A DNA stretch of 64,000 nt. Origin: Sphingomonas japonica. GTDB taxonomy: Bacteria > Pseudomonadota > Alphaproteobacteria > Sphingomonadales > Sphingomonadaceae. Positions 35,471 to 43,851 of this stretch are shown piece by piece. Made by a program: the position numbers and the translations under genes. The stretch is from contig NZ_VDYR01000001.1 of assembly GCF_006346325.1 (NCBI RefSeq), forward strand, positions 1,736,001 through 1,800,000. The letters run 5' to 3'. Below the pieces are notes generated by a model. It was not told where the DNA came from and searched no databases. It saw only the letters and a list, made by a program, of their open reading frames with translations. How positions within the stretch are numbered: the first letter of the stretch is position 1; the number at the start of each line of letters is the position of its first letter.

Positions 35471-36991
35471 ATGACGGGCGCGCCAAAGCGGATGCGGACG
35501 GTGATACTGGGAGGCGGCACGGCGGGTTGGATGACCGCCGCGGCGCTGGCTCGCCTGCTGCCGGCCGCGACCGACGTGCATCTGGTCGAATCGGCGGAGA
35601 TCGGCATCGTCGGCGTCGGCGAAGCGACGCTGCCGCACCTGCGCGCGTTCATCGAGCGGCTGGGCATCGACGAAGCCGAGTTCATCACTGCGACCGAAGC
35701 GACCTTCAAGCTCGGCATCGACTTTCGCGATTTCGGCAGCATCGGCAGCGCCTACATCCACCCGTTCGGCAGTTTCGGGGCGTCGATCGGCGATGTTGGA
35801 TTCCATCACTACTGGCTGCGCGCACACCAGGGGGGGCACGGCGCGCCGATCGAGGCGTACAGCCTGCCATGCCGCGCCGCCCGCGCCGCGCGCTTCGAGC
35901 GCCCCGATCCCGGTAGCGATGCCGCGCATGCCGGTTATGGCTATGCCTATCAATTCGACGCCACCCGTTTCGCTCCGTTCCTGCGCGCGCTTGCCGAAGC
36001 GAGTGGCGCACGGCGAAGCGAGGGCCGGGTGGCGTCGGTCGAACGCGATCCGGAAAGCGGCGATGTCCGGGCGCTGATGCTGGAAGACGGCCGCCGCGTC
36101 GAAGGGGATCTGTTCATCGACTGCTCGGGCTTTCGGAGCCTGTTGCTCGGCGATGCGATGGGCGCGGCATGGCAGGACTGGTCGCACTGGCTGCCGTGCG
36201 ACCGCGCGGTCGCCCTGCCCTGCGCCTCCCCCGATGGCCCGATCGCGCCGTTCACGACCGCGCAGGCGATGGCGGCGGGCTGGCGCTGGCGCATCCCGCT
36301 GCAGCACCGCGTCGGCAACGGCTATGTCTATTCGAGCGCGCACCTCGGCGACGATGCCGCCGCCGACGCGCTGCTCGCCGCGGTCGAGGGGCAGCCGCTG
36401 GCCGATCCGCGCCAGTTGCGGTTCAAGGCGGGGCGCCGCACGCAAAGCTGGGTAGGCAATGTCGTGGCGGTGGGTCTGGCGAGCGGCTTTCTCGAACCGC
36501 TCGAATCGACCAGCATCTATCTGGCGCAGGCGGCGATCACCCAGTTGATCGAGCTGTTCCCCGACGGTGACACGATCGATCCGCGCGATCGCACCGAGTT
36601 CAGCCGGCTCGTCGACCTCGAATATGATCGCATCCGCGATTTCCTGATCCTCCACTATCATGCCACCGCGCGCGACGATTCCGACTTTTGGAACCATGTC
36701 CGCACGATGGCGGTGCCCGATACATTGGGCGAGAAGCTCGAATTGTGGCGCCGCGCGGCGCGCGTCGAACATTATGAGTATGGGCTGTTCCTCGAACCGA
36801 GCTGGATCGCCGTCTATCTGGGCCAGGGGGTGCTGCCCGATCGCATCGACCCGCGCGCGGCAGCGGTCGATCCGGCGCGGCTGGGTGGCGCGATGGCGGC
36901 GCTCGACCGCGATATCGCCGCGCGGGTAGCGGCGATGCCCGATCACCGCGCGGCGCTGGCCAGACTGCCCCGGACCGCGCATGCCGCCTGA
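35471..36991 (+). CDS. Tryptophan halogenase family flavoprotein (copy 1)
   Basis: A 506-residue FAD-dependent protein. It has the FAD loop GGGTAGW (14-20), the catalytic-type Lys80 in ATFKLGIDF, the halogenase signature W-x-W-x-I-P at 271-276 (WRWRIP) and FLEPLESTS with Glu345-Ser346. These line up with the residues needed in PrnA-type chlorinating enzymes. GGGAGAG precedes the ATG; an upstream extension of the frame has no support. In this genomic setting beside a TonB receptor, such proteins are widespread in Caulobacterales/Sphingomonadales/Xanthomonadales, and their true substrates are mostly unknown. The next gene overlaps it by 11 bases. Confidence 0.92.
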   Translation: MTGAPKRMRTVILGGGTAGWMTAAALARLLPAATDVHLVESAEIGIVGVGEATLPHLRAFIERLGIDEAEFITATEATFKLGIDFRDFGSIGSAYIHPFGSFGASIGDVGFHHYWLRAHQGGHGAPIEAYSLPCRAARAARFERPDPGSDAAHAGYGYAYQFDATRFAPFLRALAEASGARRSEGRVASVERDPESGDVRALMLEDGRRVEGDLFIDCSGFRSLLLGDAMGAAWQDWSHWLPCDRAVALPCASPDGPIAPFTTAQAMAAGWRWRIPLQHRVGNGYVYSSAHLGDDAAADALLAAVEGQPLADPRQLRFKAGRRTQSWVGNVVAVGLASGFLEPLESTSIYLAQAAITQLIELFPDGDTIDPRDRTEFSRLVDLEYDRIRDFLILHYHATARDDSDFWNHVRTMAVPDTLGEKLELWRRAARVEHYEYGLFLEPSWIAVYLGQGVLPDRIDPRAAAVDPARLGGAMAALDRDIAARVAAMPDHRAALARLPRTAHAA

Positions 36992-38402
36992 CGCAGGGTT
37001 GCCCGCGCGGATCGTCGTTGCCGGCAGCGGGATTGTCGCGTTATCGGCCGCGCTGATGCTGCGGCGGATCGTGCCGGGGGCCGCGATCCTGCTGATCGAG
37101 ACACCATTCGACCCGGATGCGCTGACCGATCGCACCTCCCGGCTGTGGCCGATCGCCGATTCGTTTCACACGCGCATCGGTCTCGATCCGGCGGCGCTGC
37201 CGCGCGATACCGCTGCCAGCGTCCATTCCGCCGATCGCTTCGAACGCTGGGGATCCGACCCGGCATGGTTGCTGCCGACCGATGCTCAGGCGATCGACGG
37301 CACGCTGTTCCAGCACTGGCTGCGCGCCGGGGCCGGGCCGCTGGCGGCGCTGGCGCCCGAGGCAGCGCTTGCGCAAAGCGACCTGGTGGTCCGCACGCTG
37401 CCGCATCTGCGGATCGATCCGGCCAGCTATCGGGCGTTGCTGTCGCGCGGCATCGACGGCGCGCGGATCGCGCGACGTGCGCTGGCAGACTTCGGTGTCG
37501 AGCGCGCGGCCAGCGGCAGCGTTGCCGCAGTAATCGGCGGCGGCGACCGCATCGAAGCCGACTGGTTCGTCGATGCGACCGGTGCAGCCGCGCGTATCGC
37601 CGGCCTCGTCGCGCCTGCTCATGCTACCGTGCCGACCGCCTGCGACCTCATCGCCTATGGCCGCGACGAAGCCCCGCGCGGGTCTGCGATCGACCGCTGG
37701 AGCGGAACTCCCGGCGGATGGATCGCGCGCATCCCGGGCCCGCGGGCATCGACGACCATGATGGGCTTTGCATCGGCGCTGACCGACCCGGCCGACGCCG
37801 CGCGCCGGTTTCGCACCGAAACCGGCGCCGCCCCGCAGCATGTTGCCAGCTTCACCATGACCCGCCGCGACAGCTGGAGCGGCAATGTCCTGGCGCTTGG
37901 CGAAGCTGCGGTCGGGATCGACGTGATCGGCGGGCTCGGGCTGGCGCTGACCCATAGCGCGATGGTGCACCTCGCCGAACTGCTCCCCGGCCGGGTGCCC
38001 GCACCGATCGAAACCGCCGAGTTCAATCGCCGCACGCGCGCCGAGTTCGATGCGGCCGCAGACTATGTCGCGCTGCACTACCGGGCGCCGCGCGACGGAT
38101 CGTTCTGGGAGCGGGCGCGCACGCTGCCGGTGTCGGACGATCTCGACCGCCTGCTCGACCAGTTCGCACGGCATGCTCGCATTCCCCACCGCGACGACAA
38201 TCCGGTGCCCGATGCCACGTGGCGCGTGCTCCTCGCCGGGATCGGCGTCCTGCCGCGGCACGCCGACGCCATCACCCGGTCGCAGCCGCTCGTCCGGTCG
38301 CAGCACGTCCTTGCCCAGGCACAGCAGCGCGTCGATCTCGCCAGACGCGATGCGACCCCCTATCGCGCCTGGCACGACCTTCAGCTCGGGAGATCAGCAT
38401 GA
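36981..38402 (+). CDS. Degenerate tryptophan-halogenase-like flavoprotein (copy 2)
   Basis: A 473-residue paralogue of its two neighbours that has lost their signatures. The FAD loop reads GSGIVAL instead of GGGTAGW. There is no Lys in the FKLGI position. The W-x-W-x-I-P motif is replaced by GGWIARIPGPRAS, and no FLEPLEST is present. Retained family features include ADWFVDATGAA and the C-terminal YVALHYRAPRDGSFW. The frame is intact and overlaps copy 1 by 11 bases and copy 3 by four (ATGA), so it is translated with both. It may be a structural partner, a flavin-binding subunit or a different oxidase. Catalytic halogenation is unlikely. Confidence 0.85.
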   Translation: MPPDAGLPARIVVAGSGIVALSAALMLRRIVPGAAILLIETPFDPDALTDRTSRLWPIADSFHTRIGLDPAALPRDTAASVHSADRFERWGSDPAWLLPTDAQAIDGTLFQHWLRAGAGPLAALAPEAALAQSDLVVRTLPHLRIDPASYRALLSRGIDGARIARRALADFGVERAASGSVAAVIGGGDRIEADWFVDATGAAARIAGLVAPAHATVPTACDLIAYGRDEAPRGSAIDRWSGTPGGWIARIPGPRASTTMMGFASALTDPADAARRFRTETGAAPQHVASFTMTRRDSWSGNVLALGEAAVGIDVIGGLGLALTHSAMVHLAELLPGRVPAPIETAEFNRRTRAEFDAAADYVALHYRAPRDGSFWERARTLPVSDDLDRLLDQFARHARIPHRDDNPVPDATWRVLLAGIGVLPRHADAITRSQPLVRSQHVLAQAQQRVDLARRDATPYRAWHDLQLGRSA

Positions 38403-39955
38403 CCGCCGACCACGCGCCGATCCGCGACGTCGTCATCGTCGGCGGCGGCACCGCCGGCTGGATGCTTGCCGCCGCCGCATCGCGCTATCTCAACGACGGC
38501 CAACGGCGCATCACGCTGATCGAATCGGAGGCGATCGGCACGATCGGCGTAGGCGAGGCAACGATCCCGCCGATCCTCAACTTCAACGAATTTCTCGGCA
38601 TCGACGAGGCCGAGTTCGTCGCCGCCACTGGCGCGAGCTTCAAGCTCGGCATCGAATTCGTCGGCTGGGGCGGCGAAGACGAACGCTATCTGCATCCGTT
38701 CGGCAGGCTGGGCCGCGACCTGCACGGCGTCGACTTCCACCATTTCTGGCGCAAGTTCCGGGACCACCCGGACACCGGCGCGATCACCGACTATTCGATG
38801 TCGGCCGCCGCGGCCGCGGCCAACCGCTTCGCCCCGCCCGCGGCCGACCCCCGCAATCCGCTGGCACACCTTGCCTATGCCTATCATTTCGACGCCGGTC
38901 GCTATGCCCGGTTCCTGCGCGACTATGCCGAGGCGCGCGGCGTGGTGCGGGTCGAGGGCCGCATCGCCGCGGTCGATCGCGACACCCCGCGCGGCCATGT
39001 CGCCGCCGTCACCCTCGACGACGGACGCAGGATCGACGGCGAGCTGTTCGTCGATTGCTCGGGCTTTCGCAGCATGCTGCTCGGCGATGCGATGGGGTCC
39101 GCATTCACCGACTGGTCGCACTGGCTGCCCTGCGACCGCGCATGGGCGGTGCCGTGCGCGCGCACCGCGCCGCTGGTTCCCTATACCCGCTCGACCGCGC
39201 GGCCCGCGGGATGGCAATGGCGCATTCCGCTGCAGCACCGCACCGGAAACGGCCATGTCTATGCATCGGCATTCATGGACGATCAGGCCGCGCTCGACCT
39301 GCTACTCGCCAATCTCGACGCGCCCGCCGACGCCGAACCACGCCAGGTCAGCTTCAAGGCGGGTCGCCGCGAGGAATTGTGGCGCGGCAACGTCGTTGGG
39401 CTGGGCTTGGCGGGAGGGTTTCTCGAACCGCTCGAATCGACGAGCATCCACCTCATCCAGCATGGCATCCAGCTGTTGTTCGCGTTGTTCCCCGACCGCA
39501 GCTTCGCCGATATCGAGCGCCGCGAATATAACCGGTTGATGACCTCGCAGTTCGATGCGATCCGCGATTTCATCATCCTGCACTACCATGCCACGCAGCG
39601 CAGCGGCGAGCCGTTCTGGGACCATGTCCGCACGATGGACATACCCGACACGCTTGCGAACAAGATCGCGCTGTTCCGCGAGAAGGGCCGCGTTTTTCGC
39701 TATGATGACGAGCTGTTCGCAGTCCCCAGCTGGGTGGCCGTGCTGATCGGCCAGGGCATCGTTCCGCGCGGATACGATCCCGTGGCGGATTCGCTCGCCG
39801 ACGATCGCGTGCTCGACATGATGGCGCAGCATCGCCGCGCTTATGCCGATATGGCAGCGCAGCTTCCCGACCACGCCGCCTATATCGAGCGATTGATCGC
39901 GCCATCGCCGCCGCGCGACGGCAGAATCGTCAGCGCAGTCCGAGCGCGCGGCTGA
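38399..39955 (+). CDS. Tryptophan halogenase family flavoprotein (copy 3)
   Basis: A 518-residue protein with a complete halogenase set: GGGTAGW (15-21), Lys82 in ASFKLGIEF, WQWRIP at 272-277 and FLEPLESTS with Glu346-Ser347. Its ATG overlaps the stop of copy 2 (ATGA). A frame extending 60 codons upstream lies inside copy 2 and is not used. Its final 26 bases overlap the end of the converging cupin gene. FADH2 would have to come from a flavin reductase encoded elsewhere. Substrate is unknown; free tryptophan should not be assumed. Confidence 0.93.
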   Translation: MTADHAPIRDVVIVGGGTAGWMLAAAASRYLNDGQRRITLIESEAIGTIGVGEATIPPILNFNEFLGIDEAEFVAATGASFKLGIEFVGWGGEDERYLHPFGRLGRDLHGVDFHHFWRKFRDHPDTGAITDYSMSAAAAAANRFAPPAADPRNPLAHLAYAYHFDAGRYARFLRDYAEARGVVRVEGRIAAVDRDTPRGHVAAVTLDDGRRIDGELFVDCSGFRSMLLGDAMGSAFTDWSHWLPCDRAWAVPCARTAPLVPYTRSTARPAGWQWRIPLQHRTGNGHVYASAFMDDQAALDLLLANLDAPADAEPRQVSFKAGRREELWRGNVVGLGLAGGFLEPLESTSIHLIQHGIQLLFALFPDRSFADIERREYNRLMTSQFDAIRDFIILHYHATQRSGEPFWDHVRTMDIPDTLANKIALFREKGRVFRYDDELFAVPSWVAVLIGQGIVPRGYDPVADSLADDRVLDMMAQHRRAYADMAAQLPDHAAYIERLIAPSPPRDGRIVSAVRARG

Positions 39956-40961
39956 GATAGCCCTTGAGCGTCGCAGTTCGCCCGGCTCCCGGCGCGCCGA
40001 TCACGCCGCGGGCATGTTCGGGAAGGTGCGCGCCTGCCTGCGGTGCGGTGTCAGCGAACACGTAATGATCGAACCAAGCGCGCCACGCGGTGCGTTCGCC
40101 CGGGGGCAGGTCGCGGATGCTCAGCAATCCGTGGACCAGCGCCGAGAAGGGCGATTCAGTCGGGTCCGCGCCGAACCAATAGTTGACCAGGATATTGAGC
40201 GGTCCGCTCGATCGCACCTGATGCCACCAGAGCGACGGGATGAAGATTGCGTCGCCGGGCTTGAGCACCGCCACCTGCGCATGCGCAAGCGCTTCGGCAT
40301 AGAGCGGGAAGCGTTCGAGGTCGGGCGCGTCGGGATCGACCATGCTGACCGGCTGGCCGGCGATGGTGTTCTCGAGCGGCCCGACATAGAGGTTGGAGAG
40401 CTGCTCGGGAGGGAACAGCAGGAAGCGCCGCTCGCCCGCCGCGACGCAGGCGAGATTGGGCGCGACGTCGTAATGCGTCGAGACGACGCTGGCATTCCCA
40501 ATCCATACCCGCGGCGTCGGATCGGGCACCGGCAGGTCGAGGCGGTTGGCGTCGGTCCATCCAGGAAGATGATCGGCGGCAGCGGCGGCCCCGGCATAAT
40601 ATGCCGGCGGATTGGGATGGCTCGACAGCCGGACCAGCTCGACCGCAAGTTCCGCCATCGTCGTCTGCTCGCGCCGGAAATTGAACCCGGCCATGTCGTC
40701 GGAATAGAAAAACCTTCCGCCGATTTGGGGTGCTCCGATCAGCACGCCGGTCGGCTTCGTCAGCCCGAAACTGGCGACGTAATGCGCGGTTTCGATCAGG
40801 CCGGCGCGTCCTGCTCCCACCGCCGGCCAATCCGCGACCTGTCCGCGCAGCACCACCGGGCGATAGGCCGCGACGACCTCGGCAAATTGCTCAGGCGCGA
40901 TGCGGTCGCGCTCCGCGATGGGCGGCAGCGCGTCGATCGCGAAGGGCGTGACCGCATTCAT
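39930..40961 (-). CDS. Cupin-like/JmjC-type 2-oxoglutarate-dependent oxygenase
   Basis: A 343-residue protein of the cupin_8/JmjC type. The Fe-binding pattern is visible: His163 and Asp165 in STHYDVAPN, and His247 in PSLWWHQVR, with FLLFPPEQ between and YWFGADPTESPF after. Such proteins hydroxylate protein or small-molecule substrates. This one is found recurrently with halogenase-like genes and TonB receptors in related bacteria, which may mean a shared modification pathway (inference). Its ATG overlaps the stop of the ROK regulator by four bases; an 88-codon upward extension lies within that gene and is rejected. Confidence 0.9.
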   Translation of the reverse strand: MNAVTPFAIDALPPIAERDRIAPEQFAEVVAAYRPVVLRGQVADWPAVGAGRAGLIETAHYVASFGLTKPTGVLIGAPQIGGRFFYSDDMAGFNFRREQTTMAELAVELVRLSSHPNPPAYYAGAAAAADHLPGWTDANRLDLPVPDPTPRVWIGNASVVSTHYDVAPNLACVAAGERRFLLFPPEQLSNLYVGPLENTIAGQPVSMVDPDAPDLERFPLYAEALAHAQVAVLKPGDAIFIPSLWWHQVRSSGPLNILVNYWFGADPTESPFSALVHGLLSIRDLPPGERTAWRAWFDHYVFADTAPQAGAHLPEHARGVIGAPGAGRTATLKGYLSRALGLR

Positions 40962-42181
40962 GCCGCCGGCTCCAGGCGCACCTGCGACAATGCCGCGCGG
41001 CGAGTCGCGCCCGCGTCCGACGGGAGCAGCAGATCGCCGAACGGCAGCAGCGCCGCGCCCACCGCCGCCGCATCCTCCGCCATCGCCGCCGGCTGGACCG
41101 GCGCCAGCACCGGCGCATTGCGGCCGTGCAGGCGCACCAGCGCATTGGTGCGCTGCGCCAGCTGCTCGACGACGGCGACCGGGAGGCGCCCGCCGATCAG
41201 CACCGTTTCCGGATCGATCAGGCAATTGACCGCGATCAGCGGCTGCACCAGCGCGCGGGCCGACACCTCGACCCAGTCCTGCACCTCGCGCGCGACCGCG
41301 GGATTGGTGAGATCGGGCGATCGCACGCTGGCGTCCTTGATCCCCGCCGCCTCGAACCGCCGCGCCAGACCGGCAAGCGACACCAGATTCTGCAACTGGG
41401 TCGAACCGCCCGCGCCGTCATCGACCATTAGGAACCCGATCTCCCCCGAGCGGCCATTGGCGCCCCGATCATAGAGCGAATTGACGACCAGCCCGCCGCC
41501 CAGCGCATAGGTGACGAGCAGGTAGAAGAAGCTGGCATAGCGCTGTCCGAGGCCGAACTGCATCTCGCCGATGGCGGCCGCCGCCGCGTCGTTCTCGACG
41601 GTGACGTCGGCGCGAAACGGGCCGTCGAACAGCTCGCCGACATCGGTGGTCGCCCAGCGGCCATATCCGGCCGGACGCCCCGGCAGATCGACCTCTCCGA
41701 TCTGGTCCGGCAGCGCCACGCCGATCCCGGCGAGCTGGTCCGACGCGATCCCCGCGGTGGCGAGCAACCCGGCGACCTCCCGACCGTAGAACGAGCGGAC
41801 ATCCTCGGGCATTGGAAAGTGCATGTCGTGACTGACGCGCGCGCGCACCGCACCCGCAAAATCGACCGCCACCAGCGTCAGGTGATCGCGATCGACGTTG
41901 ACCCCGATCGAGAACGCTCCGGCCGGGTTGATCGTCAGCCGCGTCGCCGGCTGCCCCCTGCCCCCGCGCCGCTGCCCGGCGCGGTCGAGCAGTCCGGTAT
42001 CGAGCAGGCGGTTGGTGATGTTGGTGACCGTGGCGTGGGTCAAGCCGGTCACCCCGGCGATGTCGGCACGGGTGACGGTGCCGTTGACGCGGATCGCGTG
42101 CAGGACGACGCGCTGGTTATGCTGACCCGCATGCTCGATATTGGCGCCTGCGAGCAACGAGGACTTGTCGCGCCAGCTCAT
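40958..42181 (-). CDS. ROK-family transcriptional repressor (NagC/XylR type)
   Basis: A 407-residue regulator. The N-terminal winged helix includes IRVNGTVTRADIAGVTGLTH, followed by TVTNITNRLLDTGLL. The ROK sugar-binding domain follows (GIGVALPDQIGEVDL, VENDAAAAAIGE, YALGGGLVVNSL). It lacks the usual zinc cysteines of ROK proteins. The effector would be a sugar or sugar phosphate derived from the neighbouring polysaccharide locus. It is co-translated with the cupin gene and is the only sugar-type repressor in the window. It is therefore the best candidate regulator of the receptor/hydrolase genes, though target operators are not proven. Confidence 0.93.
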   Translation of the reverse strand: MSWRDKSSLLAGANIEHAGQHNQRVVLHAIRVNGTVTRADIAGVTGLTHATVTNITNRLLDTGLLDRAGQRRGGRGQPATRLTINPAGAFSIGVNVDRDHLTLVAVDFAGAVRARVSHDMHFPMPEDVRSFYGREVAGLLATAGIASDQLAGIGVALPDQIGEVDLPGRPAGYGRWATTDVGELFDGPFRADVTVENDAAAAAIGEMQFGLGQRYASFFYLLVTYALGGGLVVNSLYDRGANGRSGEIGFLMVDDGAGGSTQLQNLVSLAGLARRFEAAGIKDASVRSPDLTNPAVAREVQDWVEVSARALVQPLIAVNCLIDPETVLIGGRLPVAVVEQLAQRTNALVRLHGRNAPVLAPVQPAAMAEDAAAVGAALLPFGDLLLPSDAGATRRAALSQVRLEPAA

Positions 42182-42333
42182 TCCTGATCCCGATCGATGC
42201 CCATGCGGAGCAGCCTAGCCTTTGCGCAATCGCATTGGCAAAATATTCCGTGCAGCGATGCGGTCGCGGGCGCTTGCAACCCGGCGCAGGGTGCGCGACC
42301 ACATGTGCCTGATCCTTGCGGGAGAACGCAGCC

Positions 42334-43497
42334 ATGTCCGAATTCGACATCGTCGTGTACGGAGCGACCGGCTTCACCGGACGCCTGGTCGCCGAGTATC
42401 TCGCGCGCAGCCATGGCGACGGATCGCTGTCCTGGGCGATGGCAGGCCGCTCGCTATCGAAGCTGGAGGAGGTGCGCGACCAGATCGGCGCGCCTGGCGA
42501 TATCGCGCTTCTCACCGCCAATGCCGACGACCCGGCATCGCTGCGCGCAATGGCCGCGCGAACCCGCGTCGTGCTGACTACGGTCGGCCCGTATCAGCTA
42601 TACGGTCCCGACCTCGTGGCGGCATGCGTCGCGACCGGCACCGGCTATGTCGATCTGTGCGGCGAGCCGGCATGGATGCGCCAGATGATCGACGCGCATC
42701 ACGAAGCCGCAAGGGCCAGTGGTGCGCGCATCGTGTTTTCGTGCGGGTTCGATTCGATCCCCTTCGACCTCGGCGTATGGAGCCTGCAACAGGCCGCACG
42801 CGAGAAATACGGGCGTGCGGCGCAGCGCGTGAAGGGACGCGTGCGAAAGATGCAGGGCGGCTTTTCCGGTGGCACCGCCGCCAGCCTGAAGGCGACGCTG
42901 GCGGCCGCCGCGCGCGATCCCTCGCTGATCAAGCTGCTGACCAACCCCTTCGCATTGACCCCCGGGTTCGAAGGGCCGTCGCAGCCCAGCGGCATGCTAC
43001 CCGAATACGACGCAGCGATCGGCGCCTGGGTCGCGCCGTTCATCATGGCGCCGATCAATACCAAGAATGTCCACCGCACCAACGCGCTGACCGGCCATGC
43101 CTATGGCACGGACTTCGTCTATGACGAGATGATGGTCGCCCCCGGCATCGGCGACATGGGAAGAGTGGCGGCCGAAGCGATCGCCAAGATCAATCCGCTG
43201 GCCAGCGACAAGGGCCCAAAGCCGGGCGAAGGGCCGAGCAAGGAAGAACGCGACAGCGGCTTCTACGACCTGCTGTTCGTCGGCGAGATGCCCGGCGGCG
43301 AGCGCATCGACTGCGTCGTCACCGGCGATCGCGATCCGGGCTATGGCTCGACCAGCAAGATGATCGCCGAGGCCGCGATCTGCCTGGTCCGCGATGTCGA
43401 GGGCACGGGCGGAATATGGACGCCGGGCGCGCTGATGGCGGCGCCGCTGCGCGACCGGCTGACGGCGCATGCCGGACTGACGTTCACCGCCGGGTGA
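42334..43497 (+). CDS. Saccharopine dehydrogenase-like / trans-acting enoyl reductase-type protein
   Basis: A 387-residue NAD(P)-dependent oxidoreductase. The Rossmann loop is VVYGATGFTGRLVAEYLA, followed by AMAGRSLSKLEEV and RVVLTTVGPYQLYG. VDLCGEPAWM and VFSCGFDSIPFDLGV are typical of the trans-acting enoyl reductase/saccharopine-dehydrogenase-like group, which often acts in lipid metabolism. GGGAG lies ten bases before the chosen ATG; an ATG six codons earlier lacks one. It is monocistronic, divergent from the ROK repressor. The exact substrate is unknown. Confidence 0.88.
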   Translation: MSEFDIVVYGATGFTGRLVAEYLARSHGDGSLSWAMAGRSLSKLEEVRDQIGAPGDIALLTANADDPASLRAMAARTRVVLTTVGPYQLYGPDLVAACVATGTGYVDLCGEPAWMRQMIDAHHEAARASGARIVFSCGFDSIPFDLGVWSLQQAAREKYGRAAQRVKGRVRKMQGGFSGGTAASLKATLAAAARDPSLIKLLTNPFALTPGFEGPSQPSGMLPEYDAAIGAWVAPFIMAPINTKNVHRTNALTGHAYGTDFVYDEMMVAPGIGDMGRVAAEAIAKINPLASDKGPKPGEGPSKEERDSGFYDLLFVGEMPGGERIDCVVTGDRDPGYGSTSKMIAEAAICLVRDVEGTGGIWTPGALMAAPLRDRLTAHAGLTFTAG

Positions 43498-43509
43498 CCG
43501 CCGCTCGCG

Positions 43510-43851
43510 CTACAACCCCCATACCACCAACAACAGCGCCAGCACGAACAACAGCGTGGCGCCGAATGCCAGCGGCCAGTTGCGCTTGCGCACCGCTTCC
43601 TCATGCGCGTCGAGCCGCGACAGGTCGATCCAGTAATGCCCCGGCGCGGCGGCGCGGACGATGCCGCGTTCGAGCAGCTTGTCGAACTGCTTGCGCTCAA
43701 GCTTACCGGGCGGCGCATATTCGATCGCATCGCCGGGCTCGAGCGCGTGCAGCGCCATGAAATGCGCCTGGACACGGTAGCGCGCCGTCGCTGCCGCCGC
43801 GACGATGGCGGGATCGGGCGCCTGACGGCCATTGTCGTGCACCAGCCTCAC
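43510..43851 (-). CDS. Small C-terminally anchored membrane protein coupled to rnr
   Basis: A 113-residue protein with a soluble N-terminal part and a single C-terminal membrane helix (LAFGATLLFVLALLLVVWGL). The soluble region contains ALEPGDAIEYAPPGKLERKQ and IVRAAAPGHYWIDLSRLD, the second half resembling a short DNA/RNA-binding winged fold only loosely. No family is recognised. The ATG overlaps the rnr stop by four bases (ATGA), so it is produced together with RNase R. It converges with the reductase gene, leaving 12 bases. Confidence 0.75.
   Translation of the reverse strand: MRLVHDNGRQAPDPAIVAAAATARYRVQAHFMALHALEPGDAIEYAPPGKLERKQFDKLLERGIVRAAAPGHYWIDLSRLDAHEEAVRKRNWPLAFGATLLFVLALLLVVWGL

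Noticed and set aside
35426..38375. Long minus-strand frames (569 and 444 codons) opposite the halogenase genes
   Set aside because: Antisense shadows; the plus strand carries FAD and W-x-W-x-I-P motifs.
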